From the NCBI GenBank assembly GCA_016711085.1, contig JADJTR010000012.1, positions 124,001-188,000 on the forward strand: 64,000 bases of DNA. The letters are read 5' to 3'. The notes beneath the pieces are model-generated. The model was given only the letters and a program-made list of their open reading frames with translations. It made no database searches and was not told the origin of the DNA. This document shows positions 35,806 to 44,993 of the stretch, one piece after another. The stretch's first letter is position 1; each line of letters starts with the position of its first letter. Origin of the DNA: Phyllobacteriaceae bacterium. Its GTDB lineage: Bacteria; Pseudomonadota; Alphaproteobacteria; Rhizobiales; Rhizobiaceae. A program made the translations under genes and the position numbers.

Positions 35806-37422
35806 ATGTCGAAAATCTTCGAAACGCCGCTCTACCCGTACGCAAGATCGAGCGATCAGGACGCGTCAGTTCCGGTGCGCCATCCGGTTGTGGTGGTCGG
35901 GGCCGGTCCGATCGGACTCGGAGCCGCCATCGACCTGGCGCTGCACGACATCCCGGTCGTCGTGCTCGACGACAACGACAAGGTGTCGTGGGGTTCGCGC
36001 GCCGTCTGCTACGCCAAGCGGCCGCTGGAAATCCTCGACCGGCTCGGCTGCGGCGAGCCGATGGTGAATAAGGGCGTCGAGTGGAAACTCGGCAAGGTGT
36101 TTTTCGACGAACGCAAGGTCTACGACTTCAATCTGTTGCCCGAGGGCGGGCACCGGCGACCCGCGTTCATCAATCTGCAGCAATACCATTTCGAGAAAGC
36201 CATGGTCGACCGCGTGCGCGAGCTTCAGGCGCAAGGCAAGCCGATCGGGCTGCGCGGCGGCAACAAGGCGATTGCGGTCGAGCAGCGCGGCGACCATGTG
36301 CGCATCGGCGTGGAAACGCCGGAGGGGCCCTACGCCATCGAGGCGGACTGGCTGATCGCCTGCGACGGAGCGAACTCGCCGATTCGCGCCATGCTCGGCC
36401 TCGATTTCGTCGGCCGTGTCTTCGAGGACAATTTCCTGATCGCCGACGTGGTCATGGAGGCCAAATTCCCGACCGAACGCTGGTTCTGGTTCGATCCGCC
36501 CTTCAACCGGGGTCAATCGGCGCTGCTGCACAAACAGCCCGACAACGTCTGGCGCATCGACTTTCAGATCGGCTGGGACATCGACCGGCAGGAGGAGTTG
36601 AAGCCCGAAAATATCGACAGGCGCCTGCGCGCCATGCTCGGCCAGGACATCAAATACGAACTGGAATGGCGTCCGATCTATACGTTCCAGTGCCGGCGCA
36701 TGGAGAAGTTCCACGAGGGACGTGTGATCTTCGCCGGCGACGCCGCCCATCAGGTTTCGCCTTTCGGCGCGCGCGGGGCCAATTCCGGCCTTCAGGACAC
36801 CGACAATCTGGCGTGGAAACTGAAGCTGATCATCGATGGCAAGGCGCCCGCAGCGCTGCTCGACAGCTACGATGTCGAACGCATTCACGGGGCCGACGAG
36901 AACATTCTCAACTCGTCGCGCTCGACCGATTTCATCACGCCGAAATCGGAAGCAAGCCGGCTGTTCCGCGACGCGGTGCTCGATCTGGCTGAGCATTTCC
37001 CGGCGACGCGGCCGATGGTGAATTCCGGTCGGCTTTCGGTGCCCTGCACCTATGACGGCTCGCCGCTGAACGGGCCGGACAACGCCAAAATGCCGAAGCG
37101 GACGCGCGCCCAGGCTTCGCCCATGGTCGACGCGCCGACGGCGAACGGCTTCCTTCTCGACCGGCTGCCGGGGCGCTTCCATCTGCTCACGATCAACGCC
37201 GAAGCGCCGGCAAGCCTCGATGTCGACGGCGTCACGGCGACGCGGCTGGCGCTCGGACCCGCTGACGATCCGGACGGCTTCCTCAAGGAGCGCTATCTCG
37301 GCGAGGCGAAATCGGCGGTCTATCTGGTGCGCCCCGACCAGCACGTCGCGGCGCGCTGGGAATCCCATGACGATGCGGCGGTGCGCGCCGCGCTCAACAC
37401 GGCGGTCGGGAGGCTGGCATGA
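35806..37422 (+). CDS. FAD-dependent aromatic monooxygenase (MhaA/MhpA-like)
   Basis: The 538-residue flavoprotein hydroxylase has the FAD Rossmann motif VVVVGAGPIGLGAAIDLALH (about residues 28-47), the DG motif LIACDGANSPIRAMLGL and the GD motif GRVIFAGDAAHQVSPFGARGANSGLQD. It is of the PHBH class. Paired with the small DUF2783 gene it resembles the two-part 3-hydroxyphenylacetate 6-hydroxylase (MhaA with coupling protein MhaB) that makes homogentisate. The substrate is inferred from context. GGGAGGG precedes the ATG at 35806. Confidence 0.8.
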   Translation: MSKIFETPLYPYARSSDQDASVPVRHPVVVVGAGPIGLGAAIDLALHDIPVVVLDDNDKVSWGSRAVCYAKRPLEILDRLGCGEPMVNKGVEWKLGKVFFDERKVYDFNLLPEGGHRRPAFINLQQYHFEKAMVDRVRELQAQGKPIGLRGGNKAIAVEQRGDHVRIGVETPEGPYAIEADWLIACDGANSPIRAMLGLDFVGRVFEDNFLIADVVMEAKFPTERWFWFDPPFNRGQSALLHKQPDNVWRIDFQIGWDIDRQEELKPENIDRRLRAMLGQDIKYELEWRPIYTFQCRRMEKFHEGRVIFAGDAAHQVSPFGARGANSGLQDTDNLAWKLKLIIDGKAPAALLDSYDVERIHGADENILNSSRSTDFITPKSEASRLFRDAVLDLAEHFPATRPMVNSGRLSVPCTYDGSPLNGPDNAKMPKRTRAQASPMVDAPTANGFLLDRLPGRFHLLTINAEAPASLDVDGVTATRLALGPADDPDGFLKERYLGEAKSAVYLVRPDQHVAARWESHDDAAVRAALNTAVGRLA

Positions 37423-37613
37423 GCACACTCAACACCGGAGCCAACATTGCCGGCCCCGACGATTTCTACGCCGAATTGCTGGCGGCGCATGACGGCCTGT
37501 CGAAGGCCGAAAGCGACGCCTTCAACGCCAGGCTGATCCTGCTGCTCGCCAACCATATCGGCGACCGGCAGGTTCTGGCTCAAGCGCTCCAGGCCGCCAG
37601 ACGGCGCAAGTGA
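37419..37613 (+). CDS. DUF2783 small protein, possible hydroxylase coupling protein
   Basis: The 64-residue protein (core DDFYAELLAAHDGLSKAESDAFNARLILLLANHIGDRQVLAQAL) overlaps the monooxygenase stop by four bases. A small coupling protein accompanies the flavoprotein of 3-hydroxyphenylacetate hydroxylase in Pseudomonas putida. DUF2783 may be the equivalent, but this is inference from position and size. Confidence 0.8.
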   Translation: MSTLNTGANIAGPDDFYAELLAAHDGLSKAESDAFNARLILLLANHIGDRQVLAQALQAARRRK

Positions 37614-37630
37614 ACCCAGGGAGGACCATC

Positions 37631-38176
37631 ATGCTGAAGATCGAAAAAATCCACCACGTCGCCTATCGCTGCAAGGACGCCAAGCAAACGGTCGACTGGT
37701 ACGTGAAGAACCTCAACATGGATTTCATTCTCGCCATCGCCGAGGACAAGGTGCCCTCGACGCACGAGCCTGACCCCTACATGCACGTCTTCCTCGACGC
37801 CGGCTTGGGCAATGTGCTGGCCTTCTTCGAACTGCCGACCAAACCGGAGATGGGCCGCGACCCCAACACGCCGGTCTGGGTGCAGCACATCGCCTTCAAG
37901 GTGAAGGACCGGGCGACGCTCATCGCCTTCAAGGAGCAGCTGGAAAAGAACGGCATTCCGGTGCTCGGCGTCACCGACCACTCGATCTTCCATTCGATCT
38001 ATTTCTTCGATCCGAGCGGTCACCGCATCGAACTCGCCTGCCCCGATCCGGCGGAAGACGCATTGTTGGCCAGGCTCGACACCGTCAAATGGGACATGCT
38101 CGAGGAATGGTCGAAAACCAAGCGCGCGCCGAAACACGCCGACTGGCTGCACGCCAAGGAACTGGGCAAGCCCTGA
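37631..38176 (+). CDS. VOC-superfamily protein, candidate ring-cleavage dioxygenase
   Basis: The 181-residue glyoxalase/dioxygenase-fold protein has two half-modules. Putative metal ligands are the His in KIHHVAYRC, the His in WVQHIAFKVKD and the Glu in PSGHRIELACP. It lies between the hydroxylase pair and maleylacetoacetate isomerase, where the ring-opening step belongs, and no cupin homogentisate dioxygenase is present. GGGAGG seven bases before the ATG at 37631 decides the start over the GTG at 37610. It could instead be an accessory lyase. Confidence 0.8.
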   Translation: MLKIEKIHHVAYRCKDAKQTVDWYVKNLNMDFILAIAEDKVPSTHEPDPYMHVFLDAGLGNVLAFFELPTKPEMGRDPNTPVWVQHIAFKVKDRATLIAFKEQLEKNGIPVLGVTDHSIFHSIYFFDPSGHRIELACPDPAEDALLARLDTVKWDMLEEWSKTKRAPKHADWLHAKELGKP

Positions 38177-38177
38177 C

Positions 38178-38816
38178 ATGGCGGAAAGCGCACCGGTCAT
38201 CCTGTACGACTACTGGCGCTCGTCGGCGAGCTTCCGGGCGCGCATCGCGCTCAACCTCGCCGGCGTCGCCTACGAATCATCGCCGGTCGACCTCTTGAAG
38301 AACGAGCAGAAATCGGCCGAACATCTTGCCCGCAATCCGCAGGGTCTGGTGCCGGCGCTGTTCATTGACGGGCATCTGCTGACGCAATCGTTGGCGATCA
38401 TCGAATATCTCGACGAAACGCGCGGCCTGAACCTGCTGCCGGCGGCCCCGCTCGACCGGGCGCGTGTGCGGGCCGTCGCCTACGCCATCGCCATGGACAT
38501 CCACCCGGTGTGCAACACCGGCGTGATCAACCAGGTGACCGAACTCACCGGCGAAGTCGACGCGACGCGGCTGGCCTGGATGCACAAATTCATCGGCGAC
38601 GGCCTCGCCGCCGTCGAGACGCTGCTCGCCGCCCTGCCCGGCCCTTTCTGTTTTGGCGACCGGGTGACGCTCGCCGACATCTGCCTTGCGCCGCAGGTCT
38701 ATAATGCGCGGCGCTGGGGCGTATCGCTGGACGCAATGCCGCGTGTCGCCGCCGCTGAATTAGCGCTCAGCGCCCTGCCGGCATTCTCCGCAGCGCGACC
38801 GGTCGCGCCAGGGTGA
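38178..38816 (+). CDS. maiA: Maleylacetoacetate isomerase (zeta-class GST)
   Basis: The 212-residue glutathione S-transferase fold has the zeta-class signature YDYWRSSASFRARIALNLAG, NPQGLVPAL and QSLAIIEYLDE. It isomerises maleylacetoacetate to fumarylacetoacetate using glutathione and feeds the FAA hydrolase of the same cluster. It is the last gene of the rightward run before the tRNA. Confidence 0.92.
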   Translation: MAESAPVILYDYWRSSASFRARIALNLAGVAYESSPVDLLKNEQKSAEHLARNPQGLVPALFIDGHLLTQSLAIIEYLDETRGLNLLPAAPLDRARVRAVAYAIAMDIHPVCNTGVINQVTELTGEVDATRLAWMHKFIGDGLAAVETLLAALPGPFCFGDRVTLADICLAPQVYNARRWGVSLDAMPRVAAAELALSALPAFSAARPVAPG

Positions 38817-38887
38817 AGGGCACGAAGAAGGACCAATTCGGCGGTTGGTGAGAATACCGAAAAGCGGCGATGCCGCGGCGATTTGAG

Positions 38888-38977
38888 TGGCGGAGAGGAT
38901 GGGATTCGAACCCACGAGGCAGTTTCCCGCCTACGCCCTTAGCAGGGGCGCGCCTTCGACCACTCGGCCACCTCTCC
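38888..38977 (-). tRNA. tRNA-Ser (anticodon GCU)
   Basis: The reverse strand folds into a 90-base class II tRNA. The acceptor stem is GGAGAGG/CCTCTCC, the anticodon loop is CTGCTAA with GCT, the variable arm is long, the T loop is GGTTCGAATCC and the CCA end is encoded. It reads AGC/AGU codons. It lies at the right end of the catabolic block, and tRNA genes are common island integration sites. I saw no integrase or repeated tRNA 3' end. Confidence 0.96.
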
Positions 38978-39384
38978 CACGCGGCTGCTGGATAGAGAAA
39001 AGGCGTCGGCAGTGCAATGGCGAAGCGTATTCGCGCGCGCGCCCGGCGCGGATCAAATCGCCGCAACGCCCTGAATGCCGGGGGCGGTAGTGATTCGCGG
39101 TAACGGAATTCACCGAAAATCCGTCCGACGCAGGCGATCCGGACGTCGTCGGCGCTTCGACATAGCGAATGAATTGCCAACAAATTCGGCGACCTGGTCA
39201 ACATCTGCCCGGAATCGGGCTGCATTGCGTTGCCTTTTCGCCACAATCGCCAAAAGAAGCGATCCGGCGCGGATATTTGCCGGAAAATGCCTTGCCGGCG
39301 AAGGGGCTGTCGGCCAGAAAGGCACATCATTCAACGGCCGCACCGGAATTTCAGGCGCGGATTTGGCTATCAAAAGGGGACATC
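38978..39384. other. Gene-free stretch between tRNA-Ser and the porin
   Basis: About 400 bases without a convincing gene on either strand. It contains the tRNA promoter region on the left and the porin promoter and leader on the right (AAAGGGGA just before the porin ATG). I see no terminator, repeat or clear sigma-70 boxes. Confidence 0.6.
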
Positions 39385-40452
39385 ATGACCATCAAGTCGC
39401 TTCTCATTGCTTCCGCCGCGGCGCTCGCCACGGTTTCCGGGGCCAAGGCCGCCGACGCCGTTGTTGCCGCCGAGCCGGAGCCGATGGAATATGTCCGCGT
39501 CTGCGACGCCTACGGCGCCGGTTTCTTCTACATCCCGGGCACCGAGACCTGCCTCGCCATTTCCGGCTATGTCTGGTACCAGATCGGCGCCGGCAACAAC
39601 GCCGGCAACAATTACCACGGCTTCGCCGCCGGCGGCTGGAACAAGTCCATCCGCGCCCGTGTCAATTTCGACGCCCGTTCGGAAACCGATTGGGGCACGT
39701 TGCGTTCCTTCATCCGCCTGCAGTCGACTTGGAATGGCGTCGGCGATGGCGCGGTTTCGGCCGATCAGGCATGGCTGTCGATCGGCGGCCTGCGCATGGG
39801 CTACACCGAAACGGCGTGGATCGACACCATGAACGGCGGCAACTCCTCGTGGGGTTCGCATTCGGACGGCGGCCTGTACGCCCCGTATCATCAGGTCGCC
39901 GTGCTGCAGTACAGCTTCACCGGCGGCAACGGGCTTTACGCCACGATCTCGCTGGAAGACGACAACAACAACAACTGGGTTCCCGATGTGGTGGGTCTGG
40001 TCGGCATCGGCCAGAAGTGGGGCGACGTGTGGGCGCGCGTCGCCTATGACGAGAGCCAGGCTGGTTTCGCCGCCTCGCTTGGCCTGCACCTGAACATCCC
40101 GAACATGGAAGGCACTTCCCTTCGCGTGATCGGCTACTATTCGAGCAACGACAACATCTATGCGGTCAACAACTGGGGCGGCCTCGGCGGCGCCGGCGTC
40201 GTCGGCAACCAGTGGTCGGTGCTCGGCTCGCTCTACAGCCAGTTCACCCCGACCTTCGGAGCGTCGGTCGGCGCCCAGTACGTTTCGCGGCTCTACAATG
40301 TCGTGGGCGGCCCCTCCATGTGGGCGGCGGAACTCAATCTGGTTTGGACGCCGGTCACCAATCTCGAAATCCGCGGCGAACTGGTCTACAGCAAGATCAC
40401 GACCGCGCCGGCCGCGGCTTCCGGCTTCCTGCGCGTCACGCGCTACTTCTGA
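39385..40452 (+). CDS. Outer-membrane porin (Brucella/Rhizobium Porin_2 type)
   Basis: The 355-residue porin has a signal peptide (MTIKSLLIASAAALATVSGAKA, cut before ADAV). Beta-strand-rich sequence follows, with the family N-terminus EPMEYVRVCDAYGAGFFYIPGTETCLAISGYVWYQ and the C-terminal ..LRVTRYF needed for outer-membrane insertion. It is a close paralogue of the frameshifted porin at 15880-16972. It is monocistronic, with a strong terminator 22 bases after the stop. Confidence 0.95.
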   Translation: MTIKSLLIASAAALATVSGAKAADAVVAAEPEPMEYVRVCDAYGAGFFYIPGTETCLAISGYVWYQIGAGNNAGNNYHGFAAGGWNKSIRARVNFDARSETDWGTLRSFIRLQSTWNGVGDGAVSADQAWLSIGGLRMGYTETAWIDTMNGGNSSWGSHSDGGLYAPYHQVAVLQYSFTGGNGLYATISLEDDNNNNWVPDVVGLVGIGQKWGDVWARVAYDESQAGFAASLGLHLNIPNMEGTSLRVIGYYSSNDNIYAVNNWGGLGGAGVVGNQWSVLGSLYSQFTPTFGASVGAQYVSRLYNVVGGPSMWAAELNLVWTPVTNLEIRGELVYSKITTAPAAASGFLRVTRYF

Positions 40453-40473
40453 TCCCGTTCGAACGGGGGACGG

Positions 40474-40501
40474 AAAAACCCGGCGGAAACGCCGGGTTTT
40501 T
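40474..40501 (+). terminator. Rho-independent terminator after the porin
   Basis: CCCGGCG and CGCCGGG form a stem around a GAAA loop, flanked by AAAAA and followed by TTTTTC. It is a canonical terminator for the rightward porin gene. Confidence 0.9.
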
Positions 40502-40600
40502 CTTTGCATCGTCGCCGCGGCGCGCCATGGTGAGCGCGCCCCACGGAGGCCCGCCATATCCGATTTTCCGCCCTTGACGCCGCTTGCCACCTCGTTGCCG

Positions 40601-41668
40601 ATGACCGTGCCCTTCGTCGGTCCGGAAACGTTGGTCCGTCAGCGTGGCAAATCCTTCGCCGCGCGCATCGGGGCGAACGAATCTGGTTTTGGCCCTTCGC
40701 CGAAGGTGATTGAGGCGGTACGAGCGGCGGCGGGCGAATTGTGGATGTACGCCGATCCGGAAAATTTCGCCCTGAAACAGGCTTTCGCCGCCCATCTCGG
40801 GCTGCAGCCGGCCCAAATCGCGGTCGGCGGCGGCATTGACGGGCTGCTCGGCCTGACGGTGCGGCTGTTTGCCCAGGCCGGCGACGCGGTCGTCACCTCG
40901 CTCGGCGCCTATCCGACCTTCAATTTCCATGTCGCCGGCTTCGGCGCGCGGCTCCTCACCGCGCCCTACCGCGACGACCGCGAGGACCTCGAAGCGCTAG
41001 CCGTCGCGGCGAAGCGCGAAAACGCGGCCATCGTCTATCTCGCCAATCCCGACAATCCGATGGGCAGCTGGCACGACGCGGCGGCGGTCAAAGCGTTTGT
41101 CGAGGCGATTCCGGCGCGCACGCTGGTGGTGCTCGACGAAGCCTATGGTGAAACCGCGCCGGAAGGCGCGTTGCCGCCATCGACATGGTCGCGGCCGAAC
41201 CTGCTGCGCTTTCGCACCCTGTCGAAAGCCTTCGGGCTGGCGGGCCTGCGCGTCGGCTACGTCTTCGGCCCGCCGGAGCTGGTCGGGGCCTATGACAAGG
41301 TGCGCAATCATTTCGGCATGAGCCGCATCGCCGAACCGGCGGCGCTGGCGGCGCTGGCCGATCGCGACTGGCTCGATTCGGTCATTGGGCGCATCGGCGC
41401 GGCGCGCAGCCGCATCGCCGGAATGGCGGCGCGCCACGGGCTTGCCTCCCTGCCCTCTGCCACCAATTTTATTGCCATTGATTGCGGGCGCGACGGCGCT
41501 TTCGCCAAAAAAGTGCTCGACGGGCTGATCGCTCGCGACATTTTCGTGCGCAAGCCTGCCGCGCCGATCCTCGACCGGACCATCCGCATTTCGGTCGGCC
41601 CAGAGGCGGAGATGGACCGGCTCGAAGAGGCCTTCGGACCGGCGCTGGCGGCTGCGCGCGCGGCATGA
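40601..41668 (+). CDS. Histidinol-phosphate aminotransferase-like class I/II aminotransferase
   Basis: The product is about 355 residues from the ATG at 40601. It has the HisC-like fold with ANESGFGPSPKVIEAV, LANPDNPMGSW, VVLDEAYGE and the PLP Lys in FRTLSKAFGLAGLRVGY. Coding similarity appears to start earlier: GGAGG at 40544-40548 is followed seven bases later by ATA TCC GAT TTT CCG, where ATG is expected, so the true start may be 40556. It overlaps the kinase-like gene by four bases. The substrate is unknown; it is not next to his genes. Confidence 0.85.
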   Translation: MTVPFVGPETLVRQRGKSFAARIGANESGFGPSPKVIEAVRAAAGELWMYADPENFALKQAFAAHLGLQPAQIAVGGGIDGLLGLTVRLFAQAGDAVVTSLGAYPTFNFHVAGFGARLLTAPYRDDREDLEALAVAAKRENAAIVYLANPDNPMGSWHDAAAVKAFVEAIPARTLVVLDEAYGETAPEGALPPSTWSRPNLLRFRTLSKAFGLAGLRVGYVFGPPELVGAYDKVRNHFGMSRIAEPAALAALADRDWLDSVIGRIGAARSRIAGMAARHGLASLPSATNFIAIDCGRDGAFAKKVLDGLIARDIFVRKPAAPILDRTIRISVGPEAEMDRLEEAFGPALAAARAA

Positions 41669-42546
41669 GCGGCGCGGCGCTGCTCGACCGGCTCAGCCGC
41701 CTTGGCCTCGCCAGCAGCCGGGCGACGGCGAGGTTGTTCAAAGGCGGGTTCAAGAACGCCGTCTGGCTGGTCGGGGACAGCCAAGAGCGCTTGGTCGCCA
41801 AGGTCTACATGGCGGCCGCGGACGACGACAACCCGTACTATCCCAACCATCCGGCGGACGAAGCGCTGGCGCTCCGGCATCTTGCCGGGACCGGCCTGGC
41901 GCCGGATTTTGTTGCCTGGTTTCCGGAGAGCGTCGAACCGGCAATGCTGGTCTATCGCTTCGTCGACGGGCCGACATGGTCCGACGGCATCGGCGCGGCG
42001 GCGCGACTGATCGCGGCGGTGCATGGCGTGGATCCGCCAGGCGGCCTGCGACGCGTCGCGGCGACGCCGACGGACATCGCCGCCCATGGCGACGCGATGC
42101 TGGCGCGGGCGGTAGACGATGCGGGTCTCGTCCGGCTGAGGCCGGGGGCAAGCGACGATCCGCCCCGCAGGCTCGCCCTGATCCACACCGATTGCGGCCC
42201 CGGCAACATCGTCATGGCGAAGGACGGGCCGCGGCTGATTGACTGGCAGTGCCCGGCGCTCGGCGATCCTGCGGAAGATATCGCCTGCTTCCTGTCGCCG
42301 GCGATGATGACGCTGTATCGCCGGCCGCCGCATGACGAAGACGACGCTGCGGCTTTTCTCGCCGCCTATGGCGCAGGCGAGGCCGTCGAGCGCTACCGCC
42401 GTCACGCGCCGGCTTTTCATTGGCGCATCGCCGCCTATTGCGCCTACCGGACGAAAGTGCTTGGCGAAGCCGATCCCGAAACGGCGTCGCTTTACGCCCA
42501 AGCGCTTGCCGCCGAAACGACCCTGCTCGAAAGCCTTGCCACATGA
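41665..42546 (+). CDS. Aminoglycoside phosphotransferase/choline kinase-like protein
   Basis: The 293-residue APH-family protein has the catalytic loop LALIHTDCGPGNIVMAKDG and the metal-binding LIDWQCPALGDPAEDIACFL. The nucleotide-binding N lobe (LFKGGFKNAVWLV) is also present. It presumably phosphorylates a small metabolite. ATGA overlaps on both sides lock it into a three-gene operon with an aminotransferase and a TIM-barrel isomerase. Confidence 0.82.
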   Translation: MSGAALLDRLSRLGLASSRATARLFKGGFKNAVWLVGDSQERLVAKVYMAAADDDNPYYPNHPADEALALRHLAGTGLAPDFVAWFPESVEPAMLVYRFVDGPTWSDGIGAAARLIAAVHGVDPPGGLRRVAATPTDIAAHGDAMLARAVDDAGLVRLRPGASDDPPRRLALIHTDCGPGNIVMAKDGPRLIDWQCPALGDPAEDIACFLSPAMMTLYRRPPHDEDDAAAFLAAYGAGEAVERYRRHAPAFHWRIAAYCAYRTKVLGEADPETASLYAQALAAETTLLESLAT

Positions 42547-43484
42547 AGACCATCAGCCTGCACATCCATTCGTTTTCGCTGCGCTACCATTTCCGCCTCC
42601 CTGAATGTGTCGCCGGCGGTTTTGACGTTTTCCGCTACATGCGAGACATGGCCGCGGCGGGCTTCACCGGGGTCAACATCTCGGCCAACGGTCCGGGATA
42701 TCGCGATCTTTGCGGAACCAGCGAAGCGCATTTCGCCGAGGTGAATGCGGCGCGGGCCGAACTCGGCCTGAAGCTCGAACTCGACACCTCCGACACTGCG
42801 CCCGAAAACATGAGCCGAATGCTCGCTGTGACGCAGGCCTGCGGCGGCGACACGCTTCGAACCTACACGAAATACAATGGACCGATCGGCGAGCTGATCG
42901 CGCGGACCATCGCCGATCTGAAAGAGATCGCGCCACAGGCGGAGGATCGCGGCGTCACCATCGTGCTGGAGAACCACGAGGATTTTCAGGGGCGCGAAAT
43001 CGCCGCAATCCTCGCCGCCGTCGACCATCCGCGCATCCGTGCGCTTTACGATTACGGCAACAGCCAGATGGTCGGCGAGGACCCGTTCGACGCGCTCGAC
43101 GCCATGGCGCCGTATATCCATTGCTGCCATATCAAGGATCACGTCATGGCGCGGACGCCTGAAGGCGACATTGTCGTCCAGGGCGTGGCGATGGGCGACG
43201 GGACGCTGCCGATCCTCGAGCTCACCGACCGGCTTTACGTCAATGGTCTGCGCCGCTTCTGCTTCGAGAATGTCTGGTCCTATGTCGCGCCGCTGAAATG
43301 CGCGGCGGCGAATTTGCCGGGCACGCCGTGCTTCGAGATGTTCGGACCGGACCGCCACGTCGTCGGCGACCGGCTCGAGCCTTTGGCGGCGGTCGCGGGC
43401 GAGCGCGACGCGCACACGCGCGGCCTCGCCTGGTTCAAGGCGATGCTGACGGCAGGCGGATACCGGGTCGTCCGGGAAACCTGA
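42543..43484 (+). CDS. Sugar phosphate isomerase/epimerase-like TIM-barrel protein
   Basis: The 313-residue protein of the AP-endonuclease-2/xylose-isomerase-like family has metal-binding-type motifs: VLENHEDFQG (Glu/His), LYDYGNSQ and HCCHIKDHV. The N-terminus is MKTISLHIHSFSLRYHFR. It overlaps the upstream kinase-like gene (ATGA). The substrate is unknown. Confidence 0.82.
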   Translation: MKTISLHIHSFSLRYHFRLPECVAGGFDVFRYMRDMAAAGFTGVNISANGPGYRDLCGTSEAHFAEVNAARAELGLKLELDTSDTAPENMSRMLAVTQACGGDTLRTYTKYNGPIGELIARTIADLKEIAPQAEDRGVTIVLENHEDFQGREIAAILAAVDHPRIRALYDYGNSQMVGEDPFDALDAMAPYIHCCHIKDHVMARTPEGDIVVQGVAMGDGTLPILELTDRLYVNGLRRFCFENVWSYVAPLKCAAANLPGTPCFEMFGPDRHVVGDRLEPLAAVAGERDAHTRGLAWFKAMLTAGGYRVVRET

Positions 43485-43499
43485 GACGGGCTCCGACGG

Positions 43500-44773
43500 T
43501 CAGCGCAAGAGCCGGATCGCAGCGCCCTCGTTCAGCGTCGCCTCGCCGTCCTCGATGCGGATCAAGGGCTTGAAGGCGAATGTTTCGCCCTTGGCGATAT
43601 CCAGAAGGACAAGTCGGGCGATGGCGCCGAAACCAAAGCCCGGCGCGCCGGCAACGCGGGCGATCTTGAATTCGATTTCGTCGCCGGGAAGGTAAAAAAC
43701 GCCTTCGCCTCGAAAGTCCGATTTGGCCTCGAAGAGCACTTTGGACTGCTTCGTCGCGTCGGCCTTCTTGTAGACCAGCACCTTGGACAAATCCTTGTCT
43801 CCGGCGTGGCGAAGATCGATCGCGTCGGCCTTGAAGTCGATTGTCGTGTCCTCGCCTTCGAAGCGCAAAAGATGTCAGCGCCGGCGATACGACGACTGGC
43901 GTCGATGATGGTCTTGCCGTTGAAGGAATAGCGGCCCGGCTTGAATGTCACATCGCGCGCATTGGCGACATCGAGGCCGCCGCAATAGATCCCCGGCAAC
44001 AGCGTGATGTCGCCGCCGCCGCCACTGAGTTTCACCGAATTGAAATCGCATCGCGTCCAATCGACCTTTGGCGGCGTCCACCCGGCATAGGGATCGACCT
44101 GCGGCGCGCAATTGTCCTCCGGGGGAGGCGCAATAGCATAGGACCCGGCTTTCGAATATTTGCCGACGGAGCATACCTGCTGCGTCGCGGCCCCGCCATC
44201 GCCGAAACCGTGGGTGGAATCCTTGTCGCGCGAATTTGACCAGAACACGCAATCGTCGGCGTCGATGGCGCCATCGCCTTTAAAATGCATGGCCTTTTGC
44301 GCGGCCTGATCGAGGGCCAGACCGCAGAGGCCACCGCCGGCAACGGGATCGGCCGCGCCGGCGTCGGTAATGGCGGTCAACGCGATGGCGCCGCTCGATT
44401 GCAGGAACGGCAGCAGCATTTGCTGCTTGGCGTTGGCTTCGATGCGGACCGCACCTCGGGTGCGATCGATGCTGACGACGATGCCCGCCGCATCAAGTTT
44501 GACGTCGCCGCCGGTCAATTGCGCGATCATCCACTCGCGCACCTTGGAGGCGATCGCCTCGTCACCGAGGGCGCCTTCCTTGACGAGGGTCGCGCCATAG
44601 AGCGCAGCGCTGTCGCCCAAATCCTGAACGAAGGACTTGTTCGACGCGAGGCGCGCTGTCTCGATGCCGGCCGAAACGAAAGCGGTTATGACGGCGCTGA
44701 GCATGATGAACGTCACGCCCATGTTGCCGGCGCGACTCGAAAAAATCGATTTCAATCTGCTCTGAAACGTCAT
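43500..44773 (-). pseudogene. TadE/TadG-like pilus-associated protein, frameshifted
   Basis: It begins MTFQSRLKSIFSSRAGNMGVTFIMLSAVITAFVSAGIETAR, the charged start and single membrane segment of Flp-pilus TadG-like proteins, followed by a long extracytoplasmic part with a Cys-rich middle. The frame breaks at about 43868. The upstream frame runs on as DIFCASKARTR, while the remaining domain continues in another frame from about LRFEGEDTTIDFKADAIDLR to the stop at 43500. Adding one base gives a protein of about 424 residues. No other tad or flp genes are nearby. Confidence 0.7.
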
Positions 44774-44993
44774 CGGGAAGTACCAATGCCTCTGCCGCCC
44801 CGGCCGGAATCCGATGGCTCAGTCTTACACGGCGAAAATTGGCGGCCGGTTTAGCTAATCTTGCGGATTTTATTGAATCCGGAGAATCGATGGTCCGATG
44901 CACAATCGAGCCGGATCGACAATTACCGAAATTTAAGTCGAATTCCCCGACCGACCGGCGTATCGCCTCGTGCGCAATGCAACGAGAACAACC

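Noticed and set aside
38888..38977. tRNA-Ser as an island attachment site
   Set aside because: No integrase gene and no repeated tRNA 3' segment was seen in the window, so island insertion at this tRNA is unsupported.
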